From assembly GCA_045123575.1 (NCBI GenBank), contig JBGVKG010000062.1, forward strand, positions 1-64,000: DNA of 64,000 nt, read 5' to 3'. Shown one piece after another: positions 51,318-60,285 of this stretch; position 1 is the first letter of the stretch, and every line of letters begins with the position of its first letter. The translations under genes were made by a program, and so were the position numbers. Source of the DNA: SVEL01 sp045123575. Its GTDB lineage: Bacteria > Bacillota > Clostridia > Lachnospirales > Lachnospiraceae. The notes under the pieces were generated by a model, which saw nothing but the letters and a program-made list of their open reading frames with translations, ran no database searches and was not told the DNA's origin.

Positions 51318-53051
51318 ATGGAATATAGTGCAATAACACATTATATGGAGAGAAGATACTGCTACTCTATTGGTGATGGAAGATTTGTTATACGTATAGA
51401 AACTAAGAAGGATGACATTGAAAAAATTGTATTACACCACAAGGACAAATATATTCCTGTGCAATTCCTAAATACATGGGAAGCTAAGGAAATGGTAAAG
51501 GTGGCATGCGATAGGTATACCGATTATTATGAGGTTGTCATCGATATTGATTGCGTATGTCTAAGATATCAATTTGAAATCATAGACAAACAAGGTTTAA
51601 CTACTTATTATGGTAACTACGAGTTCTATGATAATAAGATAGATAATAACGACTATATGTTTGACCTGCCACAAAATCTAAGAGAAGAAGAGAGAATGGA
51701 AATACCTGAATGGGCCAATAACAAGGTTGTATATCAGATATTCCCATCAAGATACGCGACTACTGAAAATGTCAGCGAGAAGAAATGGTATAAGCACCCT
51801 ATTAAACCTATGGATGACTTAAGAGGAAATCTTAAGGGTATCATAAATAGCTTAGACCATTTAGAGGAGTTAGGTGTAGATGTTATATATATGACACCGA
51901 TATTTATGTCTGATTCTATGCATAAGTATGACACTATCGATTATTATAAAATAGACCCTAACTTTGGTACAGAGGATGACTTAAAGGAACTGGTTGAAAA
52001 GGCTCACGCAAAGAATATAAAGATTATATTAGATGGTGTATTCAATCATAGCTCTGTAAAGTTCTTTGCTTTCGACGACATAATGAAGAATCAGAATAAC
52101 TCAAAGTATTTAGATTGGTATTATATCGATAGTTTGCCATTGGACTTTGGTTCTATGAGAAGCAAGCCTAATTTTAAATGCTTTGCATATCATGGTTATA
52201 TGCCAAAACTTAAGCTATCCAACGAAGAAACTGCTAATTACTTTATAAATGTAGGTAAGTACTGGATAGAGAAATGTGATATAGATGGTTGGAGACTAGA
52301 TGTAGGCGACGAAGTAATCCATAGTTTCTGGAAAAAATTCAGACATGCCATAAAAGAAGCAAAAAAAGACGCTTTAATAATAGGTGAAATATGGCATTAT
52401 GCTGGAGATTTCTTAGAAGGAGACGAATGGGATACAGTTATGAATTATAACTTCTTTAACGCTGTAAGGGATTTCGTAGCTACAGAAACCATAACAGCCT
52501 CACACTTCTTAGACAGACTTGGATTTACGAGAGGTAGATTATACAGGCACTTAAACCCTGTTTTGTTCAATCTCATAGACAGCCATGACACAGCTAGATT
52601 CACTCATATGGCTGACAATAATACTGACAAATCAAAGCTTGCTGCTGCTATGCAGTTACTTCTACCAGGTATGCCTATGATATATTATGGCGATGAATAT
52701 GGTATGACAGGTGGTCATGATCCAGACTGCAGAAGGGGTATGCTTTGGGATGAAAAATATCAAAATGCCGATATCTATAACTGGTATCGTAATCTTATCA
52801 AAGTCAGAAGAACCTACCCTGCTTTGACAGAAGGTGAAGTCATTGCATGTGAAGCTTGCGATGAAAATGGAATAGTAAAAATCAGCAGACAACTCGATGA
52901 TAGGGTTATGACCGTTATATTCCACGGTAAAGAAAACTCTATAGAATTAGATGAATATAAAGGCTGTACAGATATATTAACCGGTAAGATATTTGATGGT
53001 AGTCTTAAAGGATATGGAGTGTTGGTAGTTACCAGTTCGATAAATAATTAA
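51318..53051 (+). CDS. GH13 alpha-amylase / neopullulanase-type glycosidase
   Basis: A 577-residue cytoplasmic enzyme without signal peptide. An N-terminal beta domain (1-125) resembles the one in cyclomaltodextrinase/neopullulanase. The barrel carries DGVFNHSS, the nucleophile D328 in DGWRLDVGDE, the acid/base E357 in IIGEIWH and the stabiliser D424 in LIDSHDTAR. A C-terminal beta domain completes it. It would cleave alpha-1,4 (and perhaps alpha-1,6) links in imported maltodextrins. It has its own promoter. Confidence 0.9.
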   Translation: MEYSAITHYMERRYCYSIGDGRFVIRIETKKDDIEKIVLHHKDKYIPVQFLNTWEAKEMVKVACDRYTDYYEVVIDIDCVCLRYQFEIIDKQGLTTYYGNYEFYDNKIDNNDYMFDLPQNLREEERMEIPEWANNKVVYQIFPSRYATTENVSEKKWYKHPIKPMDDLRGNLKGIINSLDHLEELGVDVIYMTPIFMSDSMHKYDTIDYYKIDPNFGTEDDLKELVEKAHAKNIKIILDGVFNHSSVKFFAFDDIMKNQNNSKYLDWYYIDSLPLDFGSMRSKPNFKCFAYHGYMPKLKLSNEETANYFINVGKYWIEKCDIDGWRLDVGDEVIHSFWKKFRHAIKEAKKDALIIGEIWHYAGDFLEGDEWDTVMNYNFFNAVRDFVATETITASHFLDRLGFTRGRLYRHLNPVLFNLIDSHDTARFTHMADNNTDKSKLAAAMQLLLPGMPMIYYGDEYGMTGGHDPDCRRGMLWDEKYQNADIYNWYRNLIKVRRTYPALTEGEVIACEACDENGIVKISRQLDDRVMTVIFHGKENSIELDEYKGCTDILTGKIFDGSLKGYGVLVVTSSINN

Positions 53052-53083
53052 CCATCAATGTATTCTATTTTGATGTATATGAT

Positions 53084-53109
53084 TCAAGGTCGCAATTTTG
53101 CGACCTTGA
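53084..53109. terminator. Hairpin after the GH13 gene
   Basis: TCAAGGTCGCAA and TTGCGACCTTGA pair perfectly over 12 bp with a 2-nt loop. No long T-run follows on either side, so it may be a weak bidirectional terminator between the two convergent transcription units. Confidence 0.55.
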
Positions 53110-53149
53110 AGAATTATGATTCTATTACCTTTGTAGCTATTTTCTCTTC

Positions 53150-53662
53150 TTAATATCCATTATTTATTACCCAATAATATTCCCCACCATCCGATTCATC
53201 CGCTTCAAATATCCATATTTTTATCTCTCTAAAATCCTCACTGATAGTAATAGAATACTCATAGCGTTCTCCTTCTACCTCCTCTTGTCCAGCTATATTT
53301 AAACCAGTACACGTTAAACTATAGTCCTCCTCTTGTTTCGAGAAATAATACCCCTGAAAGTTGCCTCCTAACTCAAACCCTTCCACTATAACTTTACCAT
53401 CATATTTATTAGTTTCACTGTTTCCTATACCCTCAAATATAACCTTTATTTCCTTTATAGGTTTCACCTTTCCATTTTCCTTATCTAATGGTTCTTTATC
53501 ATATAGATAAAACTGTCTTTCTATATTAAATTGAATTTCATTTCCTGCTATTACCACATCAGTTATTGGTTTCTTTCTAGTTACAAAAAATATAACTAAT
53601 GCCACAATCACTAAAACAATTGCCGCCCCAGCTATTACAACAATCTTTTTGTTTCCCTTCAT
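53150..53662 (-). CDS. Membrane-anchored extracytoplasmic protein at the end of the agr/ABC cluster
   Basis: Start chosen at ATG 53662 (170 aa), with AGGAATAGGTGTAT upstream. One N-terminal helix (about 7-26) is followed by a beta-rich soluble domain with acidic patches and no recognised motif. It is the last gene of the same-strand cluster after the ABC ATPase and may be an immunity or sensor protein tied to it. I do not recognise the family. Confidence 0.6.
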   Translation of the reverse strand: MKGNKKIVVIAGAAIVLVIVALVIFFVTRKKPITDVVIAGNEIQFNIERQFYLYDKEPLDKENGKVKPIKEIKVIFEGIGNSETNKYDGKVIVEGFELGGNFQGYYFSKQEEDYSLTCTGLNIAGQEEVEGERYEYSITISEDFREIKIWIFEADESDGGEYYWVINNGY

Positions 53663-53695
53663 ATACACCTATTCCTTCCTTGTGCTTCGTTTGTC

Positions 53696-54364
53696 TTATA
53701 TTATCCTTCCATCGCTTATCTCTATAACTCTGCCACACTTTCCTGCCACTTCCATATCATGAGTTATGATGATAACCGTTGTACCCTGCTCATTTAACTT
53801 TTTAAATACATTCATTATCTCTGCAGAGGTTTTTACATCCAATGCTCCTGTTGGTTCATCTGCCAATAAAATACTTGGATTATTTATCATAGCTCTAGCT
53901 ATAGCTACACGCTGCTTCTGTCCTCCTGATAGTTTATTAACTTTTTTGTCTGCAAACTCATCCATTTCCATCTGTTTTAATATATCCATAGCCTTAGCTA
54001 CCTTTGCCTTCTGACCTTTTATACCCTTAGAAAAGTACAACGGAAGCATAACATTTTCTATAACCGAATAACTCTCCACCAATGCAAAATCCTGTAACAC
54101 TATACCTATCTTAGTATTTCGTATATAGGCTCGTTTCTTTTCATTCAATGTAGATATATCCTCACCTGCTAAATAATACTCTCCCTGCTCAAAGTCATCA
54201 ATACAACCTAATATGTGCATAAGTGTAGACTTACCCGCACCAGATTTACCTATAATAGCTACCATCTCACCATCCTTAATAGTAAGTGAAACATCCTTCA
54301 ATGCTTCAAAGGCATTGGTTTTGCCTAAGTTGTATGTCTTATGTATTTTTTTTATCTCTATCAT
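53696..54364 (-). CDS. ABC transporter ATPase (LolD/MacB type)
   Basis: A 222-residue ATPase with Walker A GKSGAGKST, Q-loop VLQDFALVESYS, signature LSGGQKQRVAIARA and Walker B LLADEPTGALD, plus ITHDME. This type partners FtsX-like permeases that act on substrates in or outside the membrane, such as lipoproteins or antimicrobial peptides. The two upstream permeases are its natural partners. Confidence 0.9.
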   Translation of the reverse strand: MIEIKKIHKTYNLGKTNAFEALKDVSLTIKDGEMVAIIGKSGAGKSTLMHILGCIDDFEQGEYYLAGEDISTLNEKKRAYIRNTKIGIVLQDFALVESYSVIENVMLPLYFSKGIKGQKAKVAKAMDILKQMEMDEFADKKVNKLSGGQKQRVAIARAMINNPSILLADEPTGALDVKTSAEIMNVFKKLNEQGTTVIIITHDMEVAGKCGRVIEISDGRII

Positions 54365-54381
54365 AAATACTCTCCCTATAC

Positions 54382-55617
54382 CTAATCCATATTTTTTATT
54401 ATCTGTACTGGCGGATTATCCTTTAGCACCCTCTTTGCTGTCATCGTAGACCACAGTACAATAGCAGCACACACTGCAAACATAAATCCGTACTGTAACA
54501 CATCCAGATTGCAATTTATCTCGCCTACCAATTTAAATTTATTTTGCAAGGTCAGTAGACTTATAGTAAATACTGTAGATATAACCGAATTAAAAGTCAT
54601 CTCCAATGCTGTCATACGTTGAGCTACAGTATAATGCATACCACAAGTATACATAATTCCATAAAATCTAGTACTAATAACCGTCTTAATAGTCACTATA
54701 CCTGTTATACACACTACAAATAATACAACTACAATAATGGTTAACGGAATATATTTAAATACCTCACTCTTATACAATACATTGCTTCTATATACTATAT
54801 CCTCAGCGTCAGGATATACCATTTCAGAAGTAATTGGATGTAATTGCTTCTCATACTCAGATATCGCTTCAATCAATGAAGTGCGTTCCTCTTTACCCAT
54901 ATTGTCACTTGGATTAATTATAATATTTTCGTATGTAGATGTATCTATAACTCTACTTAACTCTTTTATCTTACCCAGTTCTTCCTCTGGTATAATCATC
55001 TTTACTGTCTCTGTCTGTTCATAACTATATACAGGAAAAAAATCCTCATATACCATATCACTAGAGATTTCTTCCTCTGAACTATACAGACGTTGGCCTT
55101 CACTTATAATACCTGCTACATAGACATCCACACATATACTGCTATTTTCCCCATCTAAAATCCATATTTCATAGCTAAAGGTATCTCCTACTTTAATGCC
55201 ATAAGGATTGTGTGATATGTAAGCTGTTATAGTGTCATCATATTGCTTTGCGCTAGCTGGATAAGTCGTCTCATCCATTCTAGGTGTTAACATCTCCATA
55301 ACTTGTTTAGGATAAACTGACGAGTGTATACTTGTCTGCTCATATCCTTCTATTCTTCCACTGAAACTCTGTGAAAACAGTAACTTATCTTCTGCTCCTA
55401 ACCTTTCTTCAATATACTTCCTCATGTCATAAAAGCCCCAAGTAACAAATATACTGTCTTCATCTATATATTCCTGAGCAAGTCTATGTATCTTTGTATC
55501 CTGCTCTAGATTAGATATAAATATAGTTGACATAACCATAATCACTATCATTAAAAGGATTGTACATAGATTAAACCAAAAGTTTCTAATATATTCACTT
55601 AATCCAAATCTAAACAT
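54382..55617 (-). CDS. FtsX-like ABC permease (411 aa)
   Basis: Layout: N-terminal helix (about 15-35, CTILLMIVIMVMSTIF), a large extracellular domain (about 40-285) rich in acidic residues, and a C-terminal three-helix bundle (IPLTIIVVVLFVVCIT; MTFNSVISTVFTISLL; FMFAVCAAIVLWS). This is the MacB/FtsX arrangement. It sits between a second permease and the ATPase, with 15-17 bp gaps, and works with them. Confidence 0.8.
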   Translation of the reverse strand: MFRFGLSEYIRNFWFNLCTILLMIVIMVMSTIFISNLEQDTKIHRLAQEYIDEDSIFVTWGFYDMRKYIEERLGAEDKLLFSQSFSGRIEGYEQTSIHSSVYPKQVMEMLTPRMDETTYPASAKQYDDTITAYISHNPYGIKVGDTFSYEIWILDGENSSICVDVYVAGIISEGQRLYSSEEEISSDMVYEDFFPVYSYEQTETVKMIIPEEELGKIKELSRVIDTSTYENIIINPSDNMGKEERTSLIEAISEYEKQLHPITSEMVYPDAEDIVYRSNVLYKSEVFKYIPLTIIVVVLFVVCITGIVTIKTVISTRFYGIMYTCGMHYTVAQRMTALEMTFNSVISTVFTISLLTLQNKFKLVGEINCNLDVLQYGFMFAVCAAIVLWSTMTAKRVLKDNPPVQIIKNMD

Positions 55618-55632
55618 ATAATCCCATCCCCC

Positions 55633-56727
55633 TTATCTTTTAGCCTGCCTCAACATGTCTGTCAATCTACGGCTGTTAGTAAGTTTTAGCATTATATATG
55701 TAATAATAAATATACACGTCATATACAGCAATAACATAATGGCGTATGATTTAAATCCATACAAAGGGACACTACTCTCATACACCTCTACGATAATACT
55801 CTCTATACCCAATCTATACACTAAGAAGCCAATGACAGCTACAGATGCACTGACCAAAATTATCTCTATCTCATTGATCGCAAGTCTTATACCGCTTGTA
55901 GCTCCTACTATGCCGTATACTGCCATCTGCTTCTTACGTCTACTTATGATATAGCCATATATCAAACATGTATTTAACGCGGATACAACACCTATAGCAA
56001 CAGATATAACAATAATACTCTGCATAGAAATCAGTTCGTCTGAATCCTTTAATTGGAATTCATCTACAATAACTTTGTCTCCAAACAGTCCCTCCATAGT
56101 ATCTTTAAATCTTATATAGTCAGACTGTTTAGGTAACTGCTTAAAATTCAAATATATTAAAAATAGTTCTAAGTCATTGCATTCTGAAGTAAAAGGTATC
56201 TCTAGATTTATATTGCCTATATTTTGTCTACCTATAATCTGAAAATCAATACCACCGATACTTAACATCTCACCTATCTCGCCTTCTATATTGCCACTAA
56301 TGCATACCACATTACTGCCATTTAACATATCTTTGTCAGATATGTTTCGTCCCTCATCCATAGGTGTATTATTATTTATAGTATCAGACCATTTATACTC
56401 TCCATTGTAATATTCAAAATGCATACTTAATGGTGACTCATCTTGAAAACTTCCTATATACACATAATCAAGTCTATCTTGCATAGGCTCAAGCATAGTG
56501 GGAAGACTTTCTCTTAGTTCTCCCACTTTTCCAGCCTCCACACACGCACCAAAGCTGTAGCTTTCTATATCCAATTCCTGCATCTTGGCAGAATAACTAC
56601 CGACTATACCATATGCAAAGAATATGCTTATAACAGCAACTAACTGTGACACTATCATAAGGATATATTCTCTAGGAAATTCTAATATTGAGTTTTTAAT
56701 ATTTCTAAATGCTAATTTTATAATCAT
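55633..56727 (-). CDS. FtsX-like ABC permease (364 aa)
   Basis: It has one N-terminal helix (about 20-45), an extracellular domain (about 50-225) and three helices near the C-terminus (SIIVISVAIGVVSALNT; IILVSASVAVIGFLVY; AIMLLLYMTCIFIITY). It is similar in type but shorter than its neighbour, so the pair is probably a heterodimeric MacB-like transporter. Its start lies 34 bp after the secreted protein gene. Confidence 0.8.
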   Translation of the reverse strand: MIIKLAFRNIKNSILEFPREYILMIVSQLVAVISIFFAYGIVGSYSAKMQELDIESYSFGACVEAGKVGELRESLPTMLEPMQDRLDYVYIGSFQDESPLSMHFEYYNGEYKWSDTINNNTPMDEGRNISDKDMLNGSNVVCISGNIEGEIGEMLSIGGIDFQIIGRQNIGNINLEIPFTSECNDLELFLIYLNFKQLPKQSDYIRFKDTMEGLFGDKVIVDEFQLKDSDELISMQSIIVISVAIGVVSALNTCLIYGYIISRRKKQMAVYGIVGATSGIRLAINEIEIILVSASVAVIGFLVYRLGIESIIVEVYESSVPLYGFKSYAIMLLLYMTCIFIITYIMLKLTNSRRLTDMLRQAKR

Positions 56728-56761
56728 TATAATCTCCGCTAAAGTTGTGTACTTTTACATA

Positions 56762-57214
56762 TTATCGGTAATACTGTAATGCATTAACCGTAAAGTAATC
56801 TACCCTCGAATATGATGAACTAGTAGTTGACGAGTATGATACAGCATAATGAAAATAATCATATACATAACTGTTCTTGTCCCTCTCTATTTTAGCCTCT
56901 GTTATTTCACCATTTTCCAAAATCATTGATGCATCTAGCGGCATATCATACTTGCACTTATTGTAGTTATATCTATTAACTGAACAGTTATATAATCTCG
57001 TTGCATTAGATTGATTTATCACAGTTGTTCTGGCATATGTTCCATTACTTGTAGCTGTAAAATATCCATAAGCACCATCAAGGATTTCTGTATAATTTTT
57101 TTGACCTCTTACCCTAATATCTGTCGTTTTTGTAGCCGCTAATGCTGTCGTTCCAATCATCAATGAACACATTACCGCACATACTACTATTTTTAATAAA
57201 TTACTTTTTCTCAT
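56762..57214 (-). CDS. Secreted protein of the agr cluster (150 aa), candidate bacteriocin or signal-controlled effector
   Basis: A clear signal peptide (MRKSNLLKIVVCAVMCSLMI...TALA, cut after about residue 26) precedes a 124-residue mature protein that is beta-rich and full of Tyr, Ser, Thr and Asn, with two Cys (YNCSVNRYNYNKC) and a tyrosine-rich end (SRVDYFTVNALQYYR). I recognise no family. It lies between agrD and a dedicated ABC transporter in one operon. It may be a toxin, with the ABC proteins giving immunity, or a surface factor. Confidence 0.6.
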   Translation of the reverse strand: MRKSNLLKIVVCAVMCSLMIGTTALAATKTTDIRVRGQKNYTEILDGAYGYFTATSNGTYARTTVINQSNATRLYNCSVNRYNYNKCKYDMPLDASMILENGEITEAKIERDKNSYVYDYFHYAVSYSSTTSSSYSRVDYFTVNALQYYR

Positions 57215-57265
57215 AGTTTTTGCTCACCTTTCTCTTTTCTGTTCTAACCAACTGTTAAATCCTTT

Positions 57266-57412
57266 TTATCTTTTACTTTTCATCTTTTCAGGCACTACTG
57301 GTTGATGAAACCATATTATACATGCCTGTGAAACGGAGGCTGTTCCAGCCATCAACGCCAATGCAGGAATTACTTTTCCCATCTTAATTAAAATACTTTT
57401 TAATCTTACCAT
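57266..57412 (-). CDS. agrD: AgrD-type cyclic autoinducer precursor (48 aa)
   Basis: ATG 57412 overlaps the end of agrB and uses the GGAG within it. The 48-residue peptide has an amphipathic N-terminus (MVRLKSILIKMGKVIPAL), then a helix ending SVSQAC and the mature region starting at C31: CIIWFHQP, followed by an acidic-basic tail (VVPEKMKSKR). This matches clostridial AgrD peptides, in which C forms the thiolactone. The mature form is probably CIIWF or slightly longer; exact cuts are not determined. Confidence 0.85.
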   Translation of the reverse strand: MVRLKSILIKMGKVIPALALMAGTASVSQACIIWFHQPVVPEKMKSKR

Positions 57413-58026
57413 TTTTTCACTCCTTTCTTCTTATTATAGATGCGTTGGCGTAACCTATTTTTCAAGGTTCCTGCCACAAGAGATAAAGACACTACTAACA
57501 TTCCGAGTGAAACCGAAAATCCCCATTTTTCTTTTTCAAAACAAAATATCAATACTAATGAGATTACCGTCATTACAATAATTGAGATGTTACTTACAAC
57601 CTTAAATTTTTTGTACTCCTCTTTAGTAAATGGTTTATTACAATCCTCTACTGGCGAAAAAATAATCACTAGTAAAAAAGAAACTACATCATTTACCACA
57701 GTAATAATCATCTGAACATCTTCATGCAATAGTAGTACTGGGGTTAAACATGCTATATACGAACAAATAAGAATTAAAAAACATCCTACATGTGTTTCTG
57801 CGTGAAATCCTCCTGAAGTAGTCCTTATAGCTATAAACCCAATCATAAACCATATTGTCACCATGACACTGTCACTTACTAACGCAAGGAAAACTAGTGC
57901 CATTAGATTAATTACCGTTGATAAAAGTATCTCAAAACAATAATCATAAATATCTCTGTCATCCTCCTTAATAACGTTTATGCAAATAAAAAATGATGAC
58001 ACCCTTTTAGCCATATACGTAAGCAT
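57406..58026 (-). CDS. agrB: AgrB-type peptide-processing protease
   Basis: ATG 58026 is fixed by AAGGAGG, giving 206 residues. It is a polytopic membrane cysteine protease with the catalytic pair in GGFHAETHVGC (His and Cys seven residues apart, as in AgrB) and about six hydrophobic segments. It would cut AgrD C-terminally and make the thiolactone ring. It is followed by agrD with a 7-bp overlap, the standard order. Confidence 0.88.
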   Translation of the reverse strand: MLTYMAKRVSSFFICINVIKEDDRDIYDYCFEILLSTVINLMALVFLALVSDSVMVTIWFMIGFIAIRTTSGGFHAETHVGCFLILICSYIACLTPVLLLHEDVQMIITVVNDVVSFLLVIIFSPVEDCNKPFTKEEYKKFKVVSNISIIVMTVISLVLIFCFEKEKWGFSVSLGMLVVSLSLVAGTLKNRLRQRIYNKKKGVKKW

Positions 58027-58066
58027 CTTCTTACCTCCTTGGCGTAAGGTTATCATCAATTTTTAT

Positions 58067-58116
58067 GTTATACAATTCAACCTGTAGATTCGACACTTTT
58101 TTCTGCAACTTCGACA
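58067..58116 (-). promoter_or_regulatory. agrBD promoter with LytTR-type direct repeats
   Basis: On the minus strand TGTCGAAGTTGCAG (58103-58116) and TGTCGAATCTACAG (58082-58095) repeat 21 bp apart, i.e. two helical turns. The second overlaps a -35 position (TGTCGA) for the -10 TATAAC (58067-58072). This is the classic target layout for LytTR regulators such as AgrA. Confidence 0.65.
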
Positions 58117-58121
58117 TTGTT

Positions 58122-59420
58122 TTATTTATTTTTTATTAAAATAAGCACTTCAAAAGTATCATCCGACTGTTTGAAAGTACAATTTCCATCGTATTTCTTA
58201 ACAATTTCATCAACACTTTTTAAGCCAAACCCATGTAATTCTCTATTTTTCTTTGTAGTAATTATATTATTTAAGTCATGACTTATATATTCATTTTTTG
58301 AATTATAAACTCTTATATTCATATAATTCATTTGCTGTGCCATATTTAAAATAATAAACCTTTCTGGCACTTCTTCATTCATATTTGCTTCTATAGCATT
58401 ATCTAATAGATTACCTAACAGCACACATAAATCCATTACGTCTATGACATTGTTATCAGAAATATATATGGAGTTCGAAAACTTAATATTATTATCATTC
58501 ATAGTTATAAGCTTAGATGTAATAAGCGCATCTACAGCTTCTATTCCTGTAAATTTAAGAGTATATGCAGATGATATTTCTTCACATATAGCGTCAATAC
58601 GCTTCATACCTTCTGTAGGATTTGTAGAATATATATCACGCAATGCAAACAGCTGATTTTTCAAATCATGCATTGTTTTGTTTGTAATCTTTTGTCTAAA
58701 AGATAACTCCTTATAATACTCTGCTTTATGCTCTAACTGTTGTCTTATAATCTGTTCTTCATTCTTTGCCTGTGTTATCTTTAATTGATACTCAAGCAGA
58801 TAAAACACCAATATATTTGCAACAATAAGAAAAATTATGGCTATTATAGCAAAAACTAAAAGTATACTCGGTTTGGCCTCATATACAAACTGAGCCATAA
58901 TATATGTTATCATAAAGCTAGCCAGCGGAAGAGTAACTAGTGGTATAAAAACTCTTTTCGACATTCTTACTTCTAGCTTAACGCTAAAATAACTGATAAA
59001 TTTTATCAGTATATACACCATTAATTTAGAAATCAGTACCCCCTGTATATAATACAATATACTTTTACTAAAATATTCCACTGGGGCTTTTGACAATATT
59101 GCCAACAACAATCCAACCAAAACTTCTGATAAGCCTAAAAAGAGCACAACCGCTATCGAAAATAGCCACCTTTTTCCCCATGAGATATCATATAAAATTG
59201 ACACCACAACTATCATTAAGAACGCATTGATAGAAACCAACATTTGTTGTTCTACTGCTACTATTATCAATGATTGTACCGCAAATAAGCTAATGCATAT
59301 TAATATTCTTCTATATACAGTTAACTCTTTTTTATGTGCTACAGCATTAAAAAAATTCACTGCAATTAATATTTCCAATGCTACACCTACTATATCAACT
59401 ATATCAAAAAGTTCTCTCAT
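58122..59420 (-). CDS. agrC: AgrC-like sensor histidine kinase (GHKL)
   Basis: A 432-residue kinase with six to seven membrane helices (about 5-215) and a cytoplasmic GHKL kinase domain: phospho-acceptor His in NKTMHDLKNQLFAL, N box NLLDNAIEA and G box HGFGLKS. This layout is that of AgrC/ComD peptide sensors. Its start overlaps the regulator stop by 4 bp. It presumably binds the AgrD product; specificity cannot be read from sequence. Confidence 0.85.
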   Translation of the reverse strand: MRELFDIVDIVGVALEILIAVNFFNAVAHKKELTVYRRILICISLFAVQSLIIVAVEQQMLVSINAFLMIVVVSILYDISWGKRWLFSIAVVLFLGLSEVLVGLLLAILSKAPVEYFSKSILYYIQGVLISKLMVYILIKFISYFSVKLEVRMSKRVFIPLVTLPLASFMITYIMAQFVYEAKPSILLVFAIIAIIFLIVANILVFYLLEYQLKITQAKNEEQIIRQQLEHKAEYYKELSFRQKITNKTMHDLKNQLFALRDIYSTNPTEGMKRIDAICEEISSAYTLKFTGIEAVDALITSKLITMNDNNIKFSNSIYISDNNVIDVMDLCVLLGNLLDNAIEANMNEEVPERFIILNMAQQMNYMNIRVYNSKNEYISHDLNNIITTKKNRELHGFGLKSVDEIVKKYDGNCTFKQSDDTFEVLILIKNK

Positions 59421-60124
59421 ATCAATTTACCTGTCAAATATATATTAAAAGCTTTTAACAAACCTTCCCTATATTTTCTTCCTATTGGGATTACTACATC
59501 ATTGCTTAATACCACATCTGCCTTGTTTATCTCTTTTATCTTGCTCATATTTATTATAAAGCCTTGGTGACATCTAACAAAGTCATATGGTTTTAGTTTT
59601 GTGACCTGCTCCGGCAACATTCCTACGCACTCATATGCCTTTGATTCAGTATATATATATAAATGTCTATTATATGCTTCAATATAGAAAATGTCTCCAT
59701 ATTTTATGATATAGCTAGTATCTCTCCAGCGAATACGATAAAGTTGATGAGCCTTTTTGTATTCACTAATAGCTCGTTCAAAGTCATAACAGAAACTTTC
59801 CTCCTCCACTGGTTTTACCAGAAACTGAAATGCTCCTAATCTAAAAGTATCCGAAACATAACCCACATGGCTTGTAGTAAAAATAACTATAGCATCACTA
59901 TTCTTTTCACGTAAAATATGCGCAACCTCTATTCCTGAAGTCGTTGCCATTTCTATATCAAGAAAAACAATATCAAACTTATTTCCGCTACTAATTTGTT
60001 CAAGAAACTGTTCCCCAGATAGAAACTTATATATCTTCATTTCTTCTGTTTCTTTATATTTTTGTAGCATCCGATTAATTCTCTCTATGCAGTTGTTCTC
60101 ATCATCACATATAGCAATATTCAT
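59417..60124 (-). CDS. agrA: AgrA-like LytTR response regulator
   Basis: Receiver domain (about 1-120) with acidic pocket ICDDEN, phosphoacceptor in FDIVFLDIEM and FTTSH, then a LytTR DNA-binding domain (about 135-235) containing IFYIEAYNRHLYIYT and FVRCHQGFIINMSKI. It binds paired direct repeats two turns apart, matching the repeats at 58082-58116. It begins the agr operon. Confidence 0.88.
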   Translation of the reverse strand: MNIAICDDENNCIERINRMLQKYKETEEMKIYKFLSGEQFLEQISSGNKFDIVFLDIEMATTSGIEVAHILREKNSDAIVIFTTSHVGYVSDTFRLGAFQFLVKPVEEESFCYDFERAISEYKKAHQLYRIRWRDTSYIIKYGDIFYIEAYNRHLYIYTESKAYECVGMLPEQVTKLKPYDFVRCHQGFIINMSKIKEINKADVVLSNDVVIPIGRKYREGLLKAFNIYLTGKLI

Positions 60125-60285
60125 CTTTTGATATTCACCTCTTTAGTTAATTTCTCTCCAAAAGAACGACCGTCTCCACATGAAATGTCTGGTTTGAATT
60201 GATGTCTTGTGCTTGGATATGTTTCCTTACCATTTGACAATCACATTTCATTTTTATACTCAATAATCGTTTTTCTCTAATTAAT

